A stretch of DNA of 64,000 nucleotides from Roseibium alexandrii DFL-11 (GTDB lineage: Bacteria > Pseudomonadota > Alphaproteobacteria > Rhizobiales > Stappiaceae): positions 1,317,228 to 1,381,227 of the forward strand of contig NZ_CM011002.1 of the NCBI RefSeq assembly GCF_000158095.2, in the 5' to 3' direction. This document shows, one piece after another, positions 34,976 through 41,773 of this stretch. A program made the translations under genes and the position numbers. Numbering within the stretch: position 1 is the stretch's first letter; each line of letters opens with the position of its first letter. The notes beneath the pieces were generated by a model. That model was not told where the DNA came from. It worked only from the letters and a program-made list of their open reading frames with translations, and did not search any database.

Positions 34976-35824
34976 CTAAGATGCCTGCTTTGTCCGCACC
35001 CACGGCTTCGGTGGGCAGAGCATTGGACGGAGAACCGGCTTCTGAAGCTCACAGTTCTCCCGCTGGTCCTTGAGAGCAGCCAGAGCCTCCGGAGAGAACC
35101 GGACGACCTTGGCCCCGTGGCCGCGTTCGAAGATCATGGACATCTCGAACCAGCCTTGCCCTTCCTCAATAAGAGCCTGGACCATCCGCGCTCCGAGGAT
35201 GATGGCGTCCTTACGCTGCTTCCTGGCGCGGCGTTCACCGTACTTGGTCATGAACCGGGACCACTGCTTCTGGTTCACCGGCTGGCCCTTGAGGAACGCA
35301 AGGAGCTTCTTGTACTTACTGATGTAGTCCTTGTCCTCCTTGGCAGCAGCCTGTTCAGCCGCCTTCCATTCCTCGAACTCCAGCTGCTGGAAGAGCATGT
35401 TGCCGATCTTCAGCTCGACCGAGGTGAGCTTCTTGGCGAGAGCCTTCTCGCTGTACTCATCGGCCATCATTCCACGCAGGGAGATCACAGCGGTCTGTTC
35501 AGGATCGAGGAGAGCCAGGGGAAGCATCCCCAGGGAGAACTGGCCCTTCGGTTCAAGGCAGTACAGAGCAGCCTCGTCACGCATCTGGGTGACACGCTTG
35601 ATCAGTCCTGGCAGGATGTCGTCGTAGATGATCCGGGTGGCGGTCTGGTCCGCGAGACCCTTGCGAGTGGTGTGTCCGTCTTCGGTCGGCTTCCCTCCTT
35701 GGTCTTGGAAGCGGAACCGGCGAACGCCTTCCTCAATGCAATGGATCTCGAAGCGCTTCTGAGCCTCCATATCAGCCACCGAAACTTGGGCGGTAGGCTT
35801 TGTAGCCATATTGGGCTGGGTCAT
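34976..35824 (-). CDS. T7-type RNA polymerase, N-terminal part
   Basis: 282 residues. It aligns with the N-terminal domain of T7 RNA polymerase, which binds upstream promoter DNA and nascent RNA. Landmarks: FEIHCIEEGVRRFRFQDQGG, DDILPGLIKRVTQMRDEAAL, GARMVQALIEEGQGWFEMSM and the ending RPMLCPPKPW (T7: FQPCVVPPKPW). It then stops at a TAG after VRTKQAS. With the downstream part and linker the whole frame is 891 codon positions, against 883 residues in T7. GAAAGG precedes the ATG. It is the first gene at the prophage's early end. Confidence 0.85.
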   Translation of the reverse strand: MTQPNMATKPTAQVSVADMEAQKRFEIHCIEEGVRRFRFQDQGGKPTEDGHTTRKGLADQTATRIIYDDILPGLIKRVTQMRDEAALYCLEPKGQFSLGMLPLALLDPEQTAVISLRGMMADEYSEKALAKKLTSVELKIGNMLFQQLEFEEWKAAEQAAAKEDKDYISKYKKLLAFLKGQPVNQKQWSRFMTKYGERRARKQRKDAIILGARMVQALIEEGQGWFEMSMIFERGHGAKVVRFSPEALAALKDQRENCELQKPVLRPMLCPPKPWVRTKQAS

Positions 35825-35953
35825 TTTTGTGCCTTTCGGAACCAGTTAATAGTCGTGACTTATCAGAGACTTACTGTTATGACCCAATATGAAACGACAG
35901 AAGTCTGCGATTTCTTCTGATGTTTCAATTAGTTAGATGGGTCATTTTCGTGC
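35817..35953. repeat. 16-bp direct repeat TGGGTCATTTTYGTGC at the phage right end
   Basis: Copies at 35,817-35,832 and 35,938-35,953, 15 of 16 identical. The inner copy covers the start codon of the RNA polymerase; the outer copy ends 9 nt before the tRNA fragment. ATGACCCAATATG at 35,879-35,891 is an inverted relative. Candidate operator or integrase arm sites; function not shown. Confidence 0.5.
35863..35879 (-). repeat. AACAGTAAGTYTCTGA element upstream of the RNA polymerase
   Basis: Minus strand TAACAGTAAGTCTCTGA. A copy with 15 of 17 matches (CAACAGTAAGTTTCTGA) lies at 33,131-33,147, exactly after the polymerase stop. Possibly a regulatory site or part of a promoter. Confidence 0.5.
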
Positions 35954-35962
35954 AAACGCGCA

Positions 35963-36006
35963 CTCTGACTCTGTTAGTCCTGGTTCGAATCCAGGTTCCC
36001 CAGCCA
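35963..36006 (+). other. attR: 3' fragment of tRNA-Gln(CTG), prophage-chromosome junction
   Basis: The sequence runs from an anticodon loop (CTCTGAC, anticodon CTG) through the 3' anticodon strand TCTGT, variable loop TAGT, T-arm CCTGG-TTCGAAT-CCAGG, acceptor strand TTCCCCA, G and CCA. Upstream bases do not form the matching anticodon stem or the 5' half, so the tRNA is incomplete. TTCCCCA-G fits tRNA-Gln. Phage genes end here and chromosomal genes begin, the expected structure of an attR site at a tRNA 3' end. The intact tRNA should lie at the other prophage end. Confidence 0.85.
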
Positions 36007-36095
36007 ATCCCATCGATCGAGCCCGAACTGTTGATCGCGTGAAAGTGTGCTGTTGCAGCTGATGACAGCTGACCTCTCAGTATATACCCGCCCAG

Positions 36096-38147
36096 CTATC
36101 GGCGTGGTGGAGCCGGAGGGGCGGCGTCGATGAAACGTCTTGCGGCTTGTGCTTGGCGTGGATCGGCTTTCAGGAGCGCGGCATAGCCGTCTTCGGCGAG
36201 TTCCGGATTCCCGCCCCAGACACCAGACTGGATTGAGAAACGAAGAGCTTGCGGGTCGTTTGGGGCAAGCTCCATGAGTTTGCGCGCATGTCCGGTCATT
36301 TCCGCAAACCGGCCGCCGAGCTGGAGCGATACCAGCAACGACATGCGGGAATTGATGGAGTTTGGAACCTGTGCCACAGCTTGCCCATGCATCCTGATTG
36401 CTTCGTCGAACTGACCGGCCTGGGCCAAAATGCGCCCTGCTTTGAGCAACTGACCATGGTTCGCAGCTTTACTACAAATCGTTGTAAGATCGGTTGTTCC
36501 AGGCGCACCGGACTGCCCTCCTCCGGACTCATCGAGCAATGCCGCGCAGTCTTCAAACCCGCTCCCAAGTTCTTCGGTCACACGATCCGCTTGCCGGTCA
36601 CTGCGCAGATCGAGAAGTTTGCTCACATCACCCAAGGGGATCGCTTCAAACCGGCCGTCACCACCACCAACGGCAATGCCGACCAGGCGGCCGGCTGCAT
36701 CGACAAGTCCCCCGCCGCTGACACCCGGTTGCATTTGAGCCGTGACATGGAGACGGGCAAACACACCATCTCCTGCTGGAGGAGACAGCAGTTCGCCCGG
36801 ATCAAACACCCGGACTTGCTTGCGCGCAATGTCTGCACCAATCGCGTAAAAGGCACCAGTACGTTCAGGCGACACCGCTGGCGAAGCATTCAGAGCCGGG
36901 ATCACGCTCCCGTCGGGCAATCCGTCCACCTGCAATAAAGCAAGATCTCCGCTGTAAGCCGAAGGAACCACAATCGCCGTCTTTGGACCGGATGGGGTGT
37001 GCACGGTCGCAGTCTTCGAATTACCGACCACATGCCGGTTGGTCACCAACAAATCGTCTGCGATGCGTGTCGCGCTTCCCACGGGATCAAAACTGGACAC
37101 CGGAAAAACACTCTGACGCATTTGACAGACGTCTTCAGGATACGGGCAGTCCGGATCTTTAGCCGTTTCCCGTTGAGAGGCGACCTGCGCGGTCTCTTCC
37201 GCAAAGGACAACGAAACGGTTTTTGTCTCGCCGGACCTTTGCAGCGTCAGGCTTACCTGATCTGTTGTCTCTGGCAATATCGCTACGGCAGCCGTTGCAT
37301 CTCGTGGGCTCAAGACGCGCCGCGCGCCAATGGTCACAATTTGATCGCCAACTATTATCCCAGCTCTTTCTGCCGGGCCGCCACTATCAACGGACACAAC
37401 TACGGGCGCAGCGATTTCGGCAAGTTGCGACCGGCGCGCCCTGTTGAGACGCCAGCCGGACTCCAGATAAGTGACACTCCCATCTGCCATCAATGCGTCG
37501 GTAACCCGCAGAAGGAGTTGCGACGAAACCGCGAAATTGACCCCTATGTTGGCATCGGCATCAGAGGCAAAAATGGCAGAGACCATGCCAACCAACTGGC
37601 CATCTTTGTCAACAAGTGCCCCGCCTGATGACCCCGGATTTGCGGCGGCATCCGTTTGGACAAAGTCTTCAACAGTGTTGAAGCCGGCATTGCTGACATT
37701 CAGGGCCGAAACCACACCGCATGTTATGGACAAGCCAAGGCCGAAGGCATTTGCGATCGCGCACACAGGTTGAGCAATCGCTGGAGTTTCAGCGATCTCG
37801 ATGGGCTTGATCGGTTCATCGATACTTAGAAGAGCAATGTCGGTGGACGCATCCTGCGCCACCAACCGCGCCGGCAGGATACGACCATCTGAGAGCCGGA
37901 CATCGATGCGTGTTGCCGGTTCGATCACGTGCCAAGCAGTTGCGATTAAGCCTTCGCGGACGACAACTCCGCTGGCTTCCGGGGCCCGCCCCGGCCGGGC
38001 TCCCGCGCCACCTTGCTGATGGCCAGGCCAAACGGGCAGAACGGAGACCACATGTTCAAGCGCAGATGCGGGAGAGGCCTTTGCAGGCGTCCCCGCCAAG
38101 AGGGCCGCTGCAATTGCTGCGACGAGACACGAGATGAAACGGGCCAC
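36096..38147 (-). CDS. Secreted tandem trypsin-like serine protease with PDZ and TPR segments
   Basis: 683 residues from the GTG at 38147, chosen because GGAGGGGG precedes it and it begins a clean signal peptide (MARFISCLVAAIAAALLAG...AKA). Domain 1 carries His (ATAWHVIE), Asp (DASTDIALL) and Ser (NPGSSGGALV), the HtrA/Deg triad. A PDZ-like segment follows (GGPAERAGIIVGDQIVTIG). Domain 2 repeats the triad: TNRHVVG, SGDLALLQ, QPGVSGGGLV. The C-terminus has TPR-like helices (AGQFDEAIRMHGQAVAQVPN). Likely a periplasmic protein quality-control or signalling protease. Two complete triads in one chain is uncommon. Confidence 0.8.
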   Translation of the reverse strand: MARFISCLVAAIAAALLAGTPAKASPASALEHVVSVLPVWPGHQQGGAGARPGRAPEASGVVVREGLIATAWHVIEPATRIDVRLSDGRILPARLVAQDASTDIALLSIDEPIKPIEIAETPAIAQPVCAIANAFGLGLSITCGVVSALNVSNAGFNTVEDFVQTDAAANPGSSGGALVDKDGQLVGMVSAIFASDADANIGVNFAVSSQLLLRVTDALMADGSVTYLESGWRLNRARRSQLAEIAAPVVVSVDSGGPAERAGIIVGDQIVTIGARRVLSPRDATAAVAILPETTDQVSLTLQRSGETKTVSLSFAEETAQVASQRETAKDPDCPYPEDVCQMRQSVFPVSSFDPVGSATRIADDLLVTNRHVVGNSKTATVHTPSGPKTAIVVPSAYSGDLALLQVDGLPDGSVIPALNASPAVSPERTGAFYAIGADIARKQVRVFDPGELLSPPAGDGVFARLHVTAQMQPGVSGGGLVDAAGRLVGIAVGGGDGRFEAIPLGDVSKLLDLRSDRQADRVTEELGSGFEDCAALLDESGGGQSGAPGTTDLTTICSKAANHGQLLKAGRILAQAGQFDEAIRMHGQAVAQVPNSINSRMSLLVSLQLGGRFAEMTGHARKLMELAPNDPQALRFSIQSGVWGGNPELAEDGYAALLKADPRQAQAARRFIDAAPPAPPRR

Positions 38148-38413
38148 TTCCCCCTCCGATATATTAGCCGTCGATGTCGTCAGTGCGGACTGCATACGGA
38201 CATCAGCCCGTCCGGGATTGAACAACGATCCCGTAATTTTGAGCCAATCGCAACAACCTGAATTACGCTGACCGCGGCACTACGTCTTTGAATTGTTTTT
38301 ACAACGATTTTATTCACGTATTTCCGCAACTAATTCGATTTCGCCTAGAGATTCTGCCCTATTCTCACTACTCTTGCTTTAGAAAAAGAATCATTGTCCT
38401 GGTGTGCGTGCTC

Positions 38414-39319
38414 ATGACGTTTTTGTGCGAACAGGTTGTGTCGGAGATTGATCGTCACGACCTGAATTGCGACCCGCGTATTTTTCATGTCCTGCATCTC
38501 TTTCTGACAGAACCGGATTCTACGGTTGCACGGGAAGTTCAGCGTCTCATCGCGAGCGAAGAGGGTTTGACGGCCAAAGCGTTGCTTTTCGTCTACGAAA
38601 ACTTCGTGCAGCCAAATGTCAGCTCGGAAAAACAATTCGAGTCGATGAAACGCTCACATGGACACCTTGATGCGATCCGGTCGTCCGCCGAAAACTCCGC
38701 TGAATTGTGCAAGGATGCGAAACGCAAAAGCGCAAAAGACGATGTCATCAAGGCCTTGTCCGACAACATGGCTGAAATAATCGCGCGCACGGCAAAGCTG
38801 GAGCAGGAACTTGCCGCCAGCCAGAGCGAAATCTTCACAGACTCGCTCACCGGCATTTACAATCGCCGCTACCTGGAGGCCGAGTTTGCTGCACGACACT
38901 CACGGCCAAGCCCAAAATACTTTTTGGCGTTGCTGGACATCGATCACTTCAAGAACGTCAACGACACCTACGGACACATCATCGGCGATCAGGTCCTGAA
39001 ACTGGTTGCGACAGCCATCAAAAGCTTAATCCGCAGCCAGGATGTGCTTTGCCGCTATGGCGGAGAAGAATTCGCTATCCTCTTCGACAGTGCGGATGAA
39101 ACAGAATGTGCGGATGTTGTTGAGCGGGTCCGCTTGGGCGTCACCAAGCACAAACTGGTCAACCGGAAGCAAGGTCACACGATCGGATCGGTTACGCTTT
39201 CCGCCGGTCTCGCCCTTGTCGAACCGGACGACGATTTCGACACTGCGCTGGAACGTGTGGATAGGCTTCTTTACAAGGCCAAACAGGCCGGGCGTGACCG
39301 CCTCGTCATTCAAACGTGA
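38414..39319 (+). CDS. GGDEF diguanylate cyclase
   Basis: About 302 residues. C-terminal GGDEF domain with IFTDSLTGIYNRRYLEAEFA, LLDIDHFKNVNDTYGHIIGD and the active-site RYGGEEFAILF. An RSQD inhibitory site sits exactly five residues before GGEEF, so the enzyme should be product-inhibited by c-di-GMP. The N-terminal 130 residues are helical with a coiled-coil (MAEIIARTAKLEQELAASQS) and no known sensor domain. The frame extends upstream to a TTG at 38,288, but that part looks non-coding; I prefer the ATG at 38,414. Confidence 0.85.
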   Translation: MTFLCEQVVSEIDRHDLNCDPRIFHVLHLFLTEPDSTVAREVQRLIASEEGLTAKALLFVYENFVQPNVSSEKQFESMKRSHGHLDAIRSSAENSAELCKDAKRKSAKDDVIKALSDNMAEIIARTAKLEQELAASQSEIFTDSLTGIYNRRYLEAEFAARHSRPSPKYFLALLDIDHFKNVNDTYGHIIGDQVLKLVATAIKSLIRSQDVLCRYGGEEFAILFDSADETECADVVERVRLGVTKHKLVNRKQGHTIGSVTLSAGLALVEPDDDFDTALERVDRLLYKAKQAGRDRLVIQT

Positions 39320-39348
39320 CCCTGTAATCAAACTTTTATCAGAAACAC

Positions 39349-40200
39349 TCAGCCTCTAGACCTCAGAGAAGATAGCCTTTTGAGGATCGGCCCGGTTTTA
39401 TCCTCAAGAGCGCCGCCCTGCCCTGTCAGGCTTGATCCAATAAACGGATCGGCCGTTTCCGACAATTCAAGATACTTTTCTGCGAACAACCGGCGCGCGG
39501 AAAGACCATCCCAATCAACCGGCAAAACTGATGGCGGAAGCCGAGGATCTTTCAGTCGGATAGCTCTGAACTCATGAACCATGGCGAGCCTTATGGTGAC
39601 GGTCTCCAAACCGGACAGACCAAAACAGTCCAGCGCCTCAATTCTTTTGTAAAAGGACCGATACCGGGCTGCCAATTGGTCCAATCCGAAAACCTTATTG
39701 AGCATTTCGGCGACTTCTTTTTCGCTTCGTTGATCAGGACACGCCTTGAAACAGGCACCTGATGTTATCCTGCTAGGCCGGTCTGCACCAACAAACAGAG
39801 TTTCGGAAACGGCTCCAAAACCTTGATCGGCGAGACCTTGGTGATCCGTCCGATCCGGTTGGACGATGAACAACAAATCGCAGTCACTGTCCGGCGGACC
39901 GAATATCTGCTCCGATGCTGATTGGAACTCTATTCCCGCTGCATCGGTCAGCCGGTAGTAGCTGCGCCGCCCATTGCGCGCGCCTTCAAGCTGCCCCCTC
40001 GCGACCAGGCGGGATACAGCCGTCCGTACCAACGACTCATTGACGCCAAACTGTCCGCACAGCGTGATCAGATCGCCCATCCACAAAGTGCCACCGCGCG
40101 GTTCCACGATGTCACCATATATGGTGACGATCAAAGGCCCCGCTTTGGGCGGATAAGACGGTAGAAGTTTTGGGAGAAGAATTGGCGCTGGCGAAGTCAT
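39349..40200 (-). CDS. PaaX family transcriptional regulator
   Basis: 283 residues from the ATG at 40200. PaaX-type architecture: an N-terminal winged helix (VTIYGDIVEPRGGTLWMGDL, VNESLVRTAVSRLVARGQLE, RRSYYRLT) and a long C-terminal effector domain with DPRLPPSVLPVDWDGLSARR, a family signature. Members repress phenylacetate or related catabolic genes in response to CoA esters. No catabolic genes are beside it, so its target is unknown. It is divergent from znuA. Confidence 0.85.
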   Translation of the reverse strand: MTSPAPILLPKLLPSYPPKAGPLIVTIYGDIVEPRGGTLWMGDLITLCGQFGVNESLVRTAVSRLVARGQLEGARNGRRSYYRLTDAAGIEFQSASEQIFGPPDSDCDLLFIVQPDRTDHQGLADQGFGAVSETLFVGADRPSRITSGACFKACPDQRSEKEVAEMLNKVFGLDQLAARYRSFYKRIEALDCFGLSGLETVTIRLAMVHEFRAIRLKDPRLPPSVLPVDWDGLSARRLFAEKYLELSETADPFIGSSLTGQGGALEDKTGPILKRLSSLRSRG

Positions 40201-40322
40201 TGATTGGTCGTTTGTCTGATTGGCGCCACCATAGACCTGACAGCGCAGCATTCCAAGCAATCTGCCCGAAACAGCGAAAGTCATAGCTTGCACGCCAATT
40301 CCATGAACGTTATACCGTTACA

Positions 40323-40337
40323 TGTTACAAAGTAACA
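40323..40337 (+). promoter_or_regulatory. Zur-like palindrome upstream of znuA
   Basis: TGTTAC-AAA-GTAACA, a perfect 6-bp inverted repeat 45 nt before the znuA ATG, with a second GTTAC half-site just upstream (CCGTTACATG). AT-rich Fur-family palindromes of this type control zinc uptake genes. Zur binding is inference. Confidence 0.6.
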
Positions 40338-40381
40338 CTTGATCAATTTCCCTGTTCCTCTGGATGACCTAATTAACCGCC

Positions 40382-41554
40382 ATGCAAAACGCCCGAAAAC
40401 TTCGCCTTGCTCTCGCTGCCTCGACCTTGCTTGCCGGGTCTGCCCTGACGGCTCCTGCGTTTGCGGATGGACCAAACGTCGTGACCACGATCAAGCCGGT
40501 TCATTCTATCGCCGCTGCTGTTATGGCAGGTGTCGGTACACCGCATATTCTGATTGACGGTGCAGCTTCGCCCCACGGGTTTGCGCTGAAACCTTCCCAG
40601 GCATTTCTCCTTCAAGGCGCCGATGTCGTTTTCTGGGTCGGGCCTGAGTTGTCTTCTTCCCTGGAAAAGCCCATCTCGTCGATGGCGGATAAAGCTGCAC
40701 ACGTCGAACTCCTAGACGTTGAGGGTATAGAGCAGCTGAAATGGCGTGAGGGTGACCAATTCGACAGCCATGATCATGGCGAACAGGACGATCATGGTCA
40801 TGACGATCACGCGGATCACGGGCACGACGACCATGCTCACGACCATGAAAAGACCGCTGAAAAGCACGACAATGGCCACGATGATCATGACCATGACAAA
40901 GACCACGCACACGATGATGACGCGCATGAACATGAAGAAGAGCATGCTGCGCACGATGATCATGACGAACACGCGCATGAAGAAGAGCATGCCGAACACG
41001 ATGATCACGGGCATGACCATGGGCACGATCATGCCGGCGGCAACGATCCACATATCTGGTTGAACCCGGAAAACGGCATTGCGATTGCCAACGCAATGGC
41101 CACCACATTGTCAGAAGTTGATCCAACCAACGCCGATACCTACCAGGCAAACGCCAAGGCTTTTGCTGAGAAGGTTTCTGGCCTGGAGGCCGAGATTTCC
41201 GCCAAGCTGGAACCGGTGAAGGGTCAGAAATTCGTCGTGTTCCATGACGCCTATCATCACTTTGAACACCACTACGATATTGAAGCCAGCGGTGCCATCA
41301 CTGTAACCCCGGAGGCTTTGGCAAGCGCGGAGCAAGTTGCAGAAATTCAGTCCCGGGTGCGCGACCAGAACATTGTCTGCGTTTTCCGGGAACCGCAGTT
41401 CGATTCCAAGCTGGTGAACGTCGTGATCGAAGGCAGCAATGCAAAGGTCGGTGTTTTGGATCCGCTTGGCACTGAACTTGCCAATGGCCCGGACCTTTAC
41501 CCGGCTCTGCTGACAGGCCTGGCAGATTCTCTGGCGGATTGCCTCAAGTCCTAA
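40382..41554 (+). CDS. znuA: Zinc ABC transporter periplasmic binding protein
   Basis: 390 residues. Signal peptide MQNARKLRLALAASTLLAGS... to AFA. Zinc-site histidines: SPHGFALKPSQ, NDPHIWLNPENG and VFHDAYHHFEHHYD; a Cys near IVCVFREPQF and another near the C-terminus fit ZnuA. Residues about 128-222 form a very long loop of His and Asp repeats, unusually long for the family and encoded by near-repetitive DNA. It should capture zinc and pass it to ZnuB; znuB and znuC are not in the window. A Zur-like palindrome lies upstream and a terminator downstream. Confidence 0.92.
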   Translation: MQNARKLRLALAASTLLAGSALTAPAFADGPNVVTTIKPVHSIAAAVMAGVGTPHILIDGAASPHGFALKPSQAFLLQGADVVFWVGPELSSSLEKPISSMADKAAHVELLDVEGIEQLKWREGDQFDSHDHGEQDDHGHDDHADHGHDDHAHDHEKTAEKHDNGHDDHDHDKDHAHDDDAHEHEEEHAAHDDHDEHAHEEEHAEHDDHGHDHGHDHAGGNDPHIWLNPENGIAIANAMATTLSEVDPTNADTYQANAKAFAEKVSGLEAEISAKLEPVKGQKFVVFHDAYHHFEHHYDIEASGAITVTPEALASAEQVAEIQSRVRDQNIVCVFREPQFDSKLVNVVIEGSNAKVGVLDPLGTELANGPDLYPALLTGLADSLADCLKS

Positions 41555-41721
41555 TTGAAAATTCTGGACCCGCTTTTGCCCACCAGGCGGGCTCAGACAG
41601 CTGGATCGACAATGAGGCCGGCAGCCTCTTACCTGAGAAAACTGGGCACTTTTTCTTGCCCGATTAGAGCCCGGTCATAACAGCCTAAATGTTGGCCCCA
41701 GCCAACAGCACTCGTCCAGCA

Positions 41722-41752
41722 AAAAGCCCGCCGATACATTCGGCGGGCTTTT
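41722..41752. terminator. Bidirectional terminator between znuA and the L,D-transpeptidase gene
   Basis: AAAAGCCCGCCGA-TACAT-TCGGCGGGCTTTT: a 10-bp GC-rich stem flanked by A and T runs, serving convergent genes. Confidence 0.9.
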
Positions 41753-41773
41753 CTATTTTCAAAGGAACTGTTC

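Noticed and set aside
36004..36095. Intact tRNA gene at the junction
   Set aside because: No 5' acceptor strand TGGGGAA, D-arm or matching anticodon stem upstream; only the 3' half is present.
40521..41150. Minus-strand frames opposite the znuA His loop
   Set aside because: Met/Val/Ile- or Arg/His-rich products created by the GATCATG-type repeats; not genes.
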